A stretch of 36,522 nucleotides of DNA from Akkermansiaceae bacterium (lineage in GTDB: Bacteria > Verrucomicrobiota > Verrucomicrobiia > Verrucomicrobiales > Akkermansiaceae): assembly GCA_026421245.1 (NCBI GenBank), contig JAPKDJ010000039.1, forward strand, positions 1-36,522, read 5' to 3'. This document shows positions 8,850 through 16,827 of this stretch, piece by piece; position 1 is the first letter of the stretch; the number at the start of each line of letters is the position of its first letter. Both the position numbers and the translations under genes were made by a program. The notes beneath the pieces are model-generated. The model ran no database searches. It saw nothing but the letters and a program-made list of their open reading frames with translations, and was not told the origin of the DNA.

Positions 8850-9696
8850 TCGAGACCTCCAAAAACTCTAGGGAAAGATCCAACGCCACCGCCGAGTGTG
8901 TCACCGCACCAACCGAAATAAAATTTACCCCCGTCTTCGCAATATCGGTCACCGTCGTCAAATTCACCCCGCCACTCGCTTCCAGAAATGGACCTTTCCC
9001 ATCCCTCATATCGACCGCCTTGCGCAGCGACTCATTATCCATGTTATCGAGTAAAATGTAATCAACCCCTTCCAACTTTAAAAAATCCTCAACCTGATCA
9101 AGCCGATCCGCTTCCAGCTCCACTTCGACCTCAGGCTGATCAGCCCGAAGGCGATGAATCGCATCCTGCAATGCCCCTAACCCTCCCTCCGCCACCAAAT
9201 GATTGTCCTTCACCATTGCCCGGTCATAAAGGCCCATCCTGTGGTTCATTCCCCCACCTGCCACCACAGCCGCCTTCTCCAGAGATCGCCATCCCGGCGT
9301 CGTCTTGCGCGTATCCAAAATCCTTACCCCTGTTCCTTCCGTCAACTCGACAAACTGACGGGTCTTCGTCGCCACGCCTGACAGGCGCTGCAAAAAATTC
9401 AAAGCCACTCGCTCGGCAGTCAGCAGCGAACGTGCTTTCCCCTTCACCTCCATCACATAGGCACGCGGACTCACATGATTCCCACTTTCCAGCAAGACCT
9501 TCACCATCGTGTCTTCATCGACCCGTCGAAAAACTTCTTCCGCAATTTCCACCCCCGCCACCACCCCATCCGCTTTCGCCACAATCAATCCCCGCGCTTC
9601 CCGGTCCTTAGGCACAAAATAATTCGAAGTCACATCGCCAGATCCAAGATCCTCGGCCAGCGCCAGGTCAATCAAGGTAGAGGTCGTTTCATCCAC
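8839..9696 (-). CDS. nadC: Nicotinate-nucleotide pyrophosphorylase (carboxylating)
   Basis: NadC (quinolinate phosphoribosyltransferase) converts quinolinate and PRPP to nicotinate mononucleotide, CO2 and PPi in de novo NAD synthesis. The 285-residue product matches the usual length. Visible motifs in order: LAEDLGSGDVTS near the N-terminus, ALNFLQRLSGVAT, ILDTRKTTPGWR (substrate-binding Arg and Lys), GGGMNHRMGLYDRAMVKDNH, VEVELEA, LLDNM and the phosphate-binding EASGGV loop. The ATG start gives the family N-terminus. It is upstream of and overlaps birA; nadC-birA adjacency recurs in bacteria, both being cofactor genes. No nadA or nadB is in the window. The 96-base gap to the divergent efflux gene at 9793 should hold both promoters. 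Confidence 0.95.
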   Translation of the reverse strand: MDETTSTLIDLALAEDLGSGDVTSNYFVPKDREARGLIVAKADGVVAGVEIAEEVFRRVDEDTMVKVLLESGNHVSPRAYVMEVKGKARSLLTAERVALNFLQRLSGVATKTRQFVELTEGTGVRILDTRKTTPGWRSLEKAAVVAGGGMNHRMGLYDRAMVKDNHLVAEGGLGALQDAIHRLRADQPEVEVELEADRLDQVEDFLKLEGVDYILLDNMDNESLRKAVDMRDGKGPFLEASGGVNLTTVTDIAKTGVNFISVGAVTHSAVALDLSLEFLEVSNDG

Positions 9697-9792
9697 TGCA
9701 ATACCATAGAGTCCTCGCTTTCGTGAAGCGAGCGCTTTTGCTCACTCCGGAATTTCATTTCCCGACTGGCATCCTTCGGTATTCGGGGCAGA

Positions 9793-11208
9793 ATGTCGGC
9801 CATTCTCATGCCATTCCGTCTCTCGTCAAAGCGCGCCATCGCTCTCATCACCGGCTTGTCCGCAGCCCTCATGTCCTGTCAGGCACTCAAAGGCCCTCAG
9901 CCCGTTGCTACCTCGACCATTAGTAGGCCAAAAGCTTTCGCCGCCGCACGTTCCAATCAAAACAACAAAATCAGCACCGGCTGGCTGCGCGAATTTCGCG
10001 ACCCACGCATGACCAAGCTCGTCAAAGAAGCTCTAACCTACAACCAGGGGCTCAAAGCCGCAGCCCAACGCCTCCGCGCCGCCAAACAAGGAACCATCAT
10101 CGGTCGCGCCGCCCGCCTGCCTTCCGTCAGCTCCGCCACCGGATACCGCCGTAGCGATGGCAGAAACACCGCAACAAGCGAAAACTACTCCATCTCCCTC
10201 AATGCGAGCTGGGAAGCGGATCTCTGGGGCAGACTCCGCAGTCTCGACCTTTCTTCTCAAGCGAACTACGCCGCCTCCGTAGCCGACTTCCGCGGCGCCC
10301 GCCTCTCTCTCTCCGCCAACACTGCCCAGTCCTGGTGCAACCTCATCACTGCTGAACAACAACTCGCCCTCGCCATCAAGACAGTCGGCTCCTACAAGCA
10401 AGCCCTCCCCGTCGTGGAGCGCCGATACAAGGCCAACACTCTCCGCGCCGTCGATGTCCAGTTTGCCCGCAACAACGTAGCTTCGGCCGAGCGTTCCCTC
10501 CGCGTCCGCAAACTCAATCGTGACAATGCTGCCCGCTCTCTCGAAATCTTTCTCGGCCGTTACCCCTCCGCCACCGTTTCATCCTCCACCGACCTCCCCT
10601 TTCTCTCGGGAAAAATCCCCGTCGGTCTCCCATCCCAACTCGTAGAGCGACGTCCCGATCTCGTCGCCGCGCGCGCTGACCTCTTTGCTTCCGCACAGAC
10701 TGCCGAGGCCACCCGCAAAAACCTCCTCCCCTCTCTCCGTCTTACCGGCGGAGCGTCCAACGGAGCCATTAACATCAGTCGCGCCTTCGATCCGAACTAC
10801 CTCGTCTACAGCATTGCCGCCTCCCTCGCTCAAACCATTTATCAGGGAGGCGCCCTCTCCGCCCGCGCCCGCGCTGCCCTCGATCGCAATCGAGCCGCTA
10901 TCGAGGACTATGCCCGCGTCGCCCTCCTCGCCTTCCGCGAAGTCGAATCCGCCATCGCTGCCGATCGTTCCCTCACAGAACAGCAGGTCTTTTTAGAAAA
11001 GGAAGTGAAGCAGACCAAACTCGCCGAAAAACGTGCTCTCAGCGACATCACCCTTGGAATCGACGGCGCTTCCTTCCTTGAATACCTCGAAGCCCAACGC
11101 CGCTCCGAAAACGCAGGCATCTCACTCATTCGGCTCAAAAATGAACGGCTTCAAAACCGCATCGATCTCCATCTCGCCCTCGGCGGAGACTACGCGACCA
11201 AGGGCTAG
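9793..11208 (+). CDS. Outer-membrane efflux lipoprotein, TolC/OprM (NodT) family
   Basis: This is the outer-membrane channel subunit of an RND-type or related tripartite exporter. The N-terminus is a lipoprotein signal with a lipobox-like LSAALMSC and Cys29 as the predicted lipidation site (start at Met1 or Met6). The 471-residue product contains the two repeated outer-membrane efflux (OEP) domains: WLREFRDPRMTKLVKEALTYN opening the first, the characteristic SWEADLWGR near residue 140, and LVERRPDLVAARADL opening the second, ending in ALGGDY. No inner-membrane pump or adaptor gene is adjacent; the only adaptor in the window is at 28.7 kb. It is transcribed divergently from nadC. Confidence 0.9.
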   Translation: MSAILMPFRLSSKRAIALITGLSAALMSCQALKGPQPVATSTISRPKAFAAARSNQNNKISTGWLREFRDPRMTKLVKEALTYNQGLKAAAQRLRAAKQGTIIGRAARLPSVSSATGYRRSDGRNTATSENYSISLNASWEADLWGRLRSLDLSSQANYAASVADFRGARLSLSANTAQSWCNLITAEQQLALAIKTVGSYKQALPVVERRYKANTLRAVDVQFARNNVASAERSLRVRKLNRDNAARSLEIFLGRYPSATVSSSTDLPFLSGKIPVGLPSQLVERRPDLVAARADLFASAQTAEATRKNLLPSLRLTGGASNGAINISRAFDPNYLVYSIAASLAQTIYQGGALSARARAALDRNRAAIEDYARVALLAFREVESAIAADRSLTEQQVFLEKEVKQTKLAEKRALSDITLGIDGASFLEYLEAQRRSENAGISLIRLKNERLQNRIDLHLALGGDYATKG

Positions 11209-11326
11209 GACTCGCTACTTCTCGCAAGCTCCCAAACCCCGCACAAAGCACGATCTCTCCAACCATCCTCGAGAACACTTCCACTTCTCAAATCGCCCGT
11301 TCTCCTCCTTGACACCCCGCCCGATT

Positions 11327-11345
11327 AACGCAACTTACTTGCATT
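11327..11345 (+). promoter_or_regulatory. Palindromic candidate operator before the His-rich barrel gene
   Basis: The 19-bp element AACGCAACTTACTTGCATT is an imperfect inverted repeat (AA.GCAA.T / A.TTGC.TT) that ends one base before the ATG of the next gene. A TTGACA matching a -35 box lies at 11309-11314, so a repressor here would block transcription or initiation. Its place before a histidine-rich outer-membrane protein suggests a metal-responsive regulator such as Zur, but the sequence is not a match to any Zur box I can name with certainty. Confidence 0.4.
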
Positions 11346-11346
11346 T

Positions 11347-12483
11347 ATGAAAGTCCTCTTCTTTCTCGCCCTCACCACCTCCCTCTCCCTTGCCGACATC
11401 GACCTCTCTCCCACTCTTCACTTCAACGGACTCATCGGCGACACCTCTGCCTCTTCCTTCGAAGATACCGGAGGTCACGCTCACGATCCAAACGCAAACT
11501 TCGCCCTCCAGGGTCTCGATCTCGGTCTCAACCTCCGGGTCGATGATTGGTTTGCAGCCTTCGTCAACCGCAACCTGTTCACCACTTCGGGCCATCGAGT
11601 CGACTCCGAGTTGGAAGAAGCGTTTGTCAAATTCAAGAACTTTCCCGGTGGCTTCGAAATCCGTGGAGGACGTTTTCTGAACCGCCTCGGCCTCCAAAAT
11701 AATCGTCACCTTCATAGCTGGAATTTCGTCAACGCCAACCTCTCCACCTCTCAAATGCTGGGAGAAGAAGGACTCATCACCGAAGGCATCGAGCTCACCT
11801 GGCAGCAAGAGTTTGACCAATCCTTTCTCGCCCTCACCGCCAGCTACGGAAAGGCCGCCGAGCACCCACACGACGAAGATCACAATGGCCATGACCACAA
11901 GTCCTCCGACAACGCCCGGTTCTCTGACGATCTCATCACCGCCCGCGCACTCTTTGGCTACAACCATACTGATTTCCAGCAACACCGCCTCGGCCTGAAC
12001 GCGGCATCGGGCGACAATGGCTACCATCGCGACTCCTCGCTCCACTCCATCGATTACACCTACACCTGGCGCGAAAACGGACTCGAATCCGGCGGACGTT
12101 CCTTTTCAGTCGGCGCCGAATACTTTCATCGCGATGTTCAGTGGTCCCACCCCGAAAATCCAGCCAACCGTGGGTCCTCCGCGCAAAACGGATTGATGGC
12201 CTTTGCCAGCTATCGCTTTACCGATCAATGGATCGCTGACCTCCGCTACGAACACCTCCAGGGCCGCTCAGCCGGTTCCGAAATCGACATGGGCGAAGTC
12301 GAGTATGCCTTCGCATCCGCTACCCGCGACCGCTTCTCCGTCGCCCTCTCCCGTGAGTTTGAATACAAGGAGCTTTTCTCCCACATCCGTCTCCAATACT
12401 CCCACGACGATACCAAAGAGGGAAAAGACGATTCCATCTGGCTTCAGTTCGGCTTCGACTTCGGCCAGGGCGAAGTCCGCTAG
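11347..12483 (+). CDS. Histidine-rich outer-membrane beta-barrel, putative metal-related porin
   Basis: The 378-residue product has a short signal peptide (MKVLFFLALTTSLSLAD) and then a pattern of alternating hydrophobic/polar strands with aromatic girdles (for example FEIRGGRFLNRLGLQNNR, HSIDYTYTWRENG, LMAFASYRFTDQWIADLRYEHL), ending in IWLQFGFDFGQGEVR, consistent with a porin-like outer-membrane barrel. It has histidine-rich segments likely to be extracellular or periplasmic loops: GGHAHDP at about 43-48 and EHPHDEDHNGHDH at about 172-184. Such His/Asp clusters are typical of zinc-related outer-membrane proteins, so a role in Zn (or Cu/Ni) passage is inferred, not shown. A palindrome sits immediately before the start. 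No ZnuABC or Zur gene is in the window. The product is shorter than TonB-dependent receptors and has no plug domain. Confidence 0.7.
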   Translation: MKVLFFLALTTSLSLADIDLSPTLHFNGLIGDTSASSFEDTGGHAHDPNANFALQGLDLGLNLRVDDWFAAFVNRNLFTTSGHRVDSELEEAFVKFKNFPGGFEIRGGRFLNRLGLQNNRHLHSWNFVNANLSTSQMLGEEGLITEGIELTWQQEFDQSFLALTASYGKAAEHPHDEDHNGHDHKSSDNARFSDDLITARALFGYNHTDFQQHRLGLNAASGDNGYHRDSSLHSIDYTYTWRENGLESGGRSFSVGAEYFHRDVQWSHPENPANRGSSAQNGLMAFASYRFTDQWIADLRYEHLQGRSAGSEIDMGEVEYAFASATRDRFSVALSREFEYKELFSHIRLQYSHDDTKEGKDDSIWLQFGFDFGQGEVR

Positions 12484-13046
12484 TTCCAGCGCGATCAAGC
12501 GAGGGAGACCGCCACATAGCGTGGTGTTTTATCGGATTTAAAGAGGCACACCTTATCTCGTAGATGCAGACTGGCCGGATCCCCAGACCTCCTCATGAAA
12601 TCGACGACTCCGGTCGCCTCCGGGACCGCTTTGAAGCCTTTCTCTTCATCGTTGTGACCGGCGTTCTTTACGGGATGAACCGGTTTGCCGATTTCAAAGA
12701 TGTTCTGCAACGAAGACCTCGATTAGTTTCGAGAGTGGATCGAAATCCCCAACGGAGTTCCCCGCGCTCTGGTCCTTGACGACACCTGACTGACGGTCAA
12801 CTGCTCGACACAAACCAGGGCACCTAGGTTTTCACCCGATGCCTCGGAATCTGTAAACTCCCCTTTCTCAGCCCCGAGAAAGGGGATCTTTTTTCCAAAA
12901 AGGGAACCTCCCAGCCAAACGACGGAGCGCACTCATAAATCGCACATGCCACGAACCTCTCTCTCGCTTGATCGCCCTGCCACCAGTTCCGCTCTTCCAT
13001 CCTTCCCCTCTCCTCCACGAAACGCTAAGGGACTGACTCCACACCT
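12484..13046. other. 563-base gap without a convincing gene
   Basis: No ORF here looks like a real gene. A minus-strand frame (about 12495-12710) has locally plausible composition, and nearby minus-strand frames carry short coding-like patches separated by stops, so this may be an eroded gene. I recognise no family. The only clear element is the intrinsic terminator at 12860-12894. The last 130 bases should include the promoter of the moxR cluster, but I cannot point to a good -10/-35 pair. Confidence 0.45.
12860..12894 (+). terminator. Strong intrinsic (rho-independent) terminator
   Basis: A perfect 10-bp inverted repeat (CCCCTTTCTC / GAGAAAGGGG) with a 6-base AGCCCC loop is followed by ATCTTTTTT on the plus strand. 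There is no comparable T-run on the minus strand. It lies about 375 bases after the stop of the His-rich barrel gene and about 150 bases before moxR, so it ends either a long 3' UTR or a separate transcript in this gap. Confidence 0.85.
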
Positions 13047-14039
13047 ATGAAAAGCACATCCGAATCGCTTGGGGACACCGCCGCCTACCTCCAAAACATC
13101 CGCGAACGCGTTGGCCAAATCATCGTCGGACAGGATGTCGTCGTCGAACGAACGATCATCGCCCTCCTCACCTCAGGCCACCTCCTTTTGGAGGGCATGC
13201 CTGGGCTGGCCAAAACCCTCCTCGTCAACACCATTTCGAAGGCCCTCCATCTGGACTTCCGCCGCGTCCAATTCACCATCGATCTTCTCCCTTCCGACAT
13301 CCTCGGCAGCGAGATCCTCGACGAAAAGTCAGGCGAGTTTCGTACTCACAAAGGGCCCATCTTTACCAACCTCCTCCTCACCGACGAGATCAACCGGGCT
13401 GCCCCAAAGGTTCAAGGAGCTCTCCTCGAATCCATGCAAGAGCGCAAGGTCACCCTCGGCAACGAAACCTTCTCCCTCCCCACCCCCTTTCTTGTCATCG
13501 CGACCCAGAACCCCATCGAACAATCCGGCACTTTTGAACTCCCCGAAGCCCAGCTCGATCGCTTCATGCTCTGTCATCGCCTCAGCTACCCCACCCCCGA
13601 GGAAGAGGAGGAAATCCTCCGCCGCAACCTCAAGCTCGGCGTTGAGAAAAAAGGCGAAGGCGCCGTCGCCCGCACTGAGTTCGATCTTGTCACCGACGAC
13701 GCCGTCGGCACCCCGCAGGATCTCATCGATGCCATGGAAGCCACCCACAAAATCCACGTCAGCGAAGTCTTACTCAAACACGTTGTCGACATCGTCGAAC
13801 GGACCCGCCAACACCCGGATCTTGAACTTGGTTGTTCCCCCCGTGCCGGAATCTCTCTCCTCAAAGCCTCCCGCGCCCGCGCCCTCATCCACGGCCGCAA
13901 CTACGCTATCCCCGAAGACCTTTTCGCCCTCGCCGAAGACGTCTGCCTCCACCGCATCCGCCTCTCCTACGAAGCCCTCGCCGAAGGAAAAACCCCACAA
14001 GGAATCCTCCAACAAATCCTCAACGATTCGATTTCATAG
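13047..14039 (+). CDS. MoxR-family AAA+ ATPase
   Basis: MoxR ATPases are chaperone-like AAA+ proteins that work with VWA-domain partners to mature or remodel envelope complexes. The 330-residue product has the family length. Visible: IIVGQDVVVER at about 25-35, Walker A GMPGLAKT (residues 50-57), Walker B LLLTDE (109-114), sensor-1 region IATQNPIEQSGTFELPEAQLDRF (151-173) including the conserved Asn and an Arg-finger candidate, and a C-terminal lid domain with GCSPRAGISLLKASRARA. It heads a plus-strand cluster with DUF58 and two VWA genes, the standard MoxR/Bat arrangement. It is separated from the DUF58 gene by about 150 bases containing a repeat, which is unusual since these genes normally overlap or nearly touch. 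Confidence 0.95.
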   Translation: MKSTSESLGDTAAYLQNIRERVGQIIVGQDVVVERTIIALLTSGHLLLEGMPGLAKTLLVNTISKALHLDFRRVQFTIDLLPSDILGSEILDEKSGEFRTHKGPIFTNLLLTDEINRAAPKVQGALLESMQERKVTLGNETFSLPTPFLVIATQNPIEQSGTFELPEAQLDRFMLCHRLSYPTPEEEEEILRRNLKLGVEKKGEGAVARTEFDLVTDDAVGTPQDLIDAMEATHKIHVSEVLLKHVVDIVERTRQHPDLELGCSPRAGISLLKASRARALIHGRNYAIPEDLFALAEDVCLHRIRLSYEALAEGKTPQGILQQILNDSIS

Positions 14040-14120
14040 CCACCAATATCAAAGAGGCGCCTACACCACCTCGCAATTGGCTTTGAGTTTTGCGCTTTGA
14101 GCTCGCTCTCCGAATCGGCC

Positions 14121-14183
14121 TCCATAGTTCCTCAACCAAGCATTCAAAATTCAACATTAGACGTTCAGCGCTCGACGTCCCCT
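14121..14183 (+). repeat. Candidate interspersed intergenic repeat
   Basis: Between moxR and DUF58 is a stretch made of short degenerate units resembling ATTCAAAATT, CAACATTAGACGTT and CAGCGCTCGACGTC. Such low-complexity 'ATTCAAAATTCAACATT...GACGTT' stretches are, as I recall, seen as dispersed intergenic repeats in some Verrucomicrobia and Planctomycetes genomes. It is open in the DUF58 frame, so an automatic caller may start DUF58 at the TTG at 14097 and include it in the protein. Confidence 0.45.
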
Positions 14184-14186
14184 CCC

Positions 14187-15041
14187 ATGCCGCTCCTCAC
14201 CGACCAACAAACCAAGCCACTCGACTCACGCCAATTCCTTCTCGCGGTCAAGCGGCTTGCTGATTCCCTTTCTTATGGAACGGATCGCTCCCCCTTCCTC
14301 GGCCAGGGTTTGGAATACGTCCAATCCCGCCACTACGTGCCCGGCGACCCCGTCAAAGCCATCGACTGGCGCGTCACCGCCCGCACCGGCAAGGTCCACG
14401 TCAAACAATACGAGTCCCCAAAATCTCTTCCCGTCTGGTTCGTCGTCGATACCTCCGCTTCCATGACTCTCTCCTCTACGAAGGTTTCAAAATACCAAAT
14501 CGCCACCCAAATTGCCGGCGGTCTTGCCCTCGCCTCCCTCGACCGAGTCTCCCCTGTCGGAATCCTCGGAGCCGGCTCTCGGGACCTCAACATCAAGCCC
14601 TCCCTCTCCCGCGAAACCATCCTCCAATGGCTCCACCAACTTCGCACCTACGATTTCCACGAACCCACCCGCCTCGGCCAAAAACTTCTCTCCCTCAATC
14701 CTTCTCTTCCCGAACGCGCCCTCATTTTTATCCTCTCGGACCTCCACGATCCAGACGCCATCCCAGCCCTCAAACTCCTCGGTCACCGTCACGATCTCGT
14801 CGTCCTCCCTCTTCGCGACCCCGCCGAAGACCACCTTCCGGGAGCCGGAATTATCCGCTCCCGCGAAGTCGAAACCGGCCGCGAAACCACCCTCACCGCG
14901 AAAAAAAAGTTCACCTCCCTAAAGGATCTGACCTCTGCTCTCAAAAAGGCCTCCCTTGACCACTTTCCCATTCACACCGACCGCCCCTTCCTCGCCTCCC
15001 TCCGCCTCTACCTCCAGTCCCGCAACCTCCTCGCCCGATGA
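14187..15041 (+). CDS. DUF58 domain protein (MoxR cluster)
   Basis: DUF58 proteins are VWA-like partners of MoxR ATPases. I chose the ATG at 14187, which gives MPLLTDQQTKPLDSRQFL; the frame is open back to a TTG at 14097, but those extra 30 codons derive from a repeat-like stretch and carry no family similarity. The family core is clear: LADSLSYGTDRSPFLGQGLEY, then RHYVPGDPVKAIDWRVTARTG, then KVHVKQYE, then a VWA-type metal site WFVVDTSASM with a downstream FILSDLHDP. The product is about 284 residues, normal for the family, and no membrane segment is evident. It overlaps the next gene by ATGA, so translation is coupled. Confidence 0.92.
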   Translation: MPLLTDQQTKPLDSRQFLLAVKRLADSLSYGTDRSPFLGQGLEYVQSRHYVPGDPVKAIDWRVTARTGKVHVKQYESPKSLPVWFVVDTSASMTLSSTKVSKYQIATQIAGGLALASLDRVSPVGILGAGSRDLNIKPSLSRETILQWLHQLRTYDFHEPTRLGQKLLSLNPSLPERALIFILSDLHDPDAIPALKLLGHRHDLVVLPLRDPAEDHLPGAGIIRSREVETGRETTLTAKKKFTSLKDLTSALKKASLDHFPIHTDRPFLASLRLYLQSRNLLAR

Positions 15042-15820
15042 TCAGACTCCTCCTCTTCATCCTTCTCTCCCTCCACGCTCACGGTTCAAAACTCAGTTTT
15101 GAAAGATCATCTCCCCTCGGCCTCCCCACCACCATCACGGACTACTACATCCCCGGCTCCAAAGTCGAAGTCATCCCGCGCAAAAACAGCGATTCCTCCC
15201 TCGTCATCCGCATCCTCCAAACCAAACCCGCCGCCGACGGCTTTCGCTACGACCTCGAAGTCTACGGACTCGACCCCGGAACGCACAAGCTCTCCGACTT
15301 CCTCCGCTACGTTGACACGAAATCTCCCATCTCCCATCTCCCCGCCACCTTCCAGATCACCACGCAATATCCCCTCGAGACCCTCCCGAAACCTTCCGAA
15401 CTGGAAACCGTGTCTCCCGAAAAACTCGGAGGCTACAAAAAACTCGTCATCGCGCTGGGCCTCTTCTGGCTCGTAATCCTCCTTCTCATCATCTTCTACC
15501 GCAAAAAACAAATCGCTGATTTTACCGCCCCCCCCCCTCCCCCCTCCCTTCACGAAAAGCTCCATGTCCTGGTCACCAACGCTTCTCGTGGCAACCTCAC
15601 CGATCATGAAAGAGCCAATCTTGAACGACTTGTTCTCGGCCACTGGAAAGAAAAAATTCCCGCTCTCGAAAAACTCCCACCGGCTCGCGCCCTGGTCCAA
15701 CTCCGGGCCCACCCCGAAGCCTCCCCCCTCATCCTGAAACTCGAAGAGTGGCTCCATGCCCCCAAGACCACCCTCTCTCAAAACGACATCTCCACCCTCC
15801 TCATCCCCTTTCGAAAGTAG
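15038..15820 (+). CDS. Single-pass membrane protein of the MoxR/VWA cluster
   Basis: This 260-residue protein has a signal peptide (MIRLLLFILLSLHAHGS), a periplasmic beta-rich domain of about 115 residues, one membrane helix (about 135-157, IALGLFWLVILLLIIFYRKK) and a cytoplasmic tail. The tail begins with a short polyproline run encoded by a C-rich tract near 15528-15548. I do not recognise a named family; by position and topology it resembles the DUF4381/BatD-type small membrane proteins that occur between DUF58 and VWA genes. It overlaps the DUF58 stop by ATGA. The C-terminal segment (HERANLERLVLGHWKEKI) looks like an adaptor helix pair. Confidence 0.75.
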   Translation: MIRLLLFILLSLHAHGSKLSFERSSPLGLPTTITDYYIPGSKVEVIPRKNSDSSLVIRILQTKPAADGFRYDLEVYGLDPGTHKLSDFLRYVDTKSPISHLPATFQITTQYPLETLPKPSELETVSPEKLGGYKKLVIALGLFWLVILLLIIFYRKKQIADFTAPPPPPSLHEKLHVLVTNASRGNLTDHERANLERLVLGHWKEKIPALEKLPPARALVQLRAHPEASPLILKLEEWLHAPKTTLSQNDISTLLIPFRK

Positions 15821-15909
15821 TCGAAAACTCCACTTTTTGACCCCCTTACCCAAGTCCCCCAGCCAAGCCCAATCGTCTTTTCTGCAATCGTTCAATCGTC
15901 CATTCCAAA

Positions 15910-16827
15910 GTGTCTTTCGCCCACCCCATTGTCCTCCTCGCTCTCGCCATTCCGGTCCTCCTGATCGTTTTCCAATGGATGACCCGCGCCCGCGCCCTCC
16001 CCCTTCCCTTTGACCACCAAAAGTCCCCCCACCGCAAGTGGCTCGCCCTACTCCTCAACCTCGTCAACACCCTCCCCTATCTCGTCCTCGCCACTCTTAT
16101 CCTCATCGCCGCTGGCCCTCGAACCTTCGAACGGCCCAAAAGCGAACGCGAGCTCACCAACATCATGTTTTGTCTCGATGTCTCCGGCTCCATGACGGCC
16201 TCCTTTGGCCCGGGTGACCGATACGATTCCGCCATGGAATCTCTCAACGAATTCCTCGACTACCGAAAAGGAGATGCCTTTTCCCTCATGGTCTTTGGGG
16301 GCGACAACCTCCGCTGGGTCCCCCTCACCACCGATGTCTCGGCCTTCCGCCACGCCCCTCCCTTCCTTCACCCAAGCAAACTCCCCAAATGGTTCAACGG
16401 TGGAACTTTTATTGGCAAGGCGCTCAAGCAGGCTGAAAAAGAACTCCTCACCACCGAGACGGGCGACCGCTTGATCATCCTCCTTTCCGATGGCGCCAGC
16501 TTCGACCTCTCCGATGGCAACGACGTTAAAATCGCTCGTAGTCTCGCAGACAACAATATCACGGTTTTTGCCATCCACATTGGAGGCGGCGCCCCTCCCG
16601 CCGAAGTCTCCGTCATTTCTTCCATCACCGGCGGAGAAACTTTCGCAGCCGGTGATCCCAACGCCCTGAAGGCCGTCTTCCAACGAATCGACGCAATGGC
16701 CCAAGCGTCCCTCGTCCGACTCACCCCAGATCCGGTCGACTACTTCCGCCCCTACCTCATCACCGCTTTCTCGCTCGCCGGCACCTATCTCCTCACCTTG
16801 TTTGGTCTTCGCTACACCCCTTGGTAA
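15910..16827 (+). CDS. VWA-domain membrane protein, BatA-like
   Basis: The 305-residue product has two N-terminal membrane helices (about 5-24 and 45-68), a von Willebrand factor A domain and a C-terminal helix (about 276-297), the BatA topology. The metal-ion adhesion site DVSGSM is at residues 90-95, with the second Thr in GGTFIGKAL and the third Asp in IILLSDGASF, so the MIDAS looks complete. The start is a GTG at 15910 giving MSFAHPIVLLALAIPVLL, which fits the family. In BatA proteins the VWA domain faces the periplasm and is thought to be acted on by MoxR; the substrate is unknown. The gap before it carries three CAATCGT units. Its stop overlaps the next start (TAATG). Confidence 0.92.
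   Translation: MSFAHPIVLLALAIPVLLIVFQWMTRARALPLPFDHQKSPHRKWLALLLNLVNTLPYLVLATLILIAAGPRTFERPKSERELTNIMFCLDVSGSMTASFGPGDRYDSAMESLNEFLDYRKGDAFSLMVFGGDNLRWVPLTTDVSAFRHAPPFLHPSKLPKWFNGGTFIGKALKQAEKELLTTETGDRLIILLSDGASFDLSDGNDVKIARSLADNNITVFAIHIGGGAPPAEVSVISSITGGETFAAGDPNALKAVFQRIDAMAQASLVRLTPDPVDYFRPYLITAFSLAGTYLLTLFGLRYTPW

Noticed and set aside
9673-9872. Minus-strand ORF across the nadC-efflux gap as a longer nadC start
   Set aside because: It is in a different frame from nadC and overlaps the divergent efflux gene; no family similarity.
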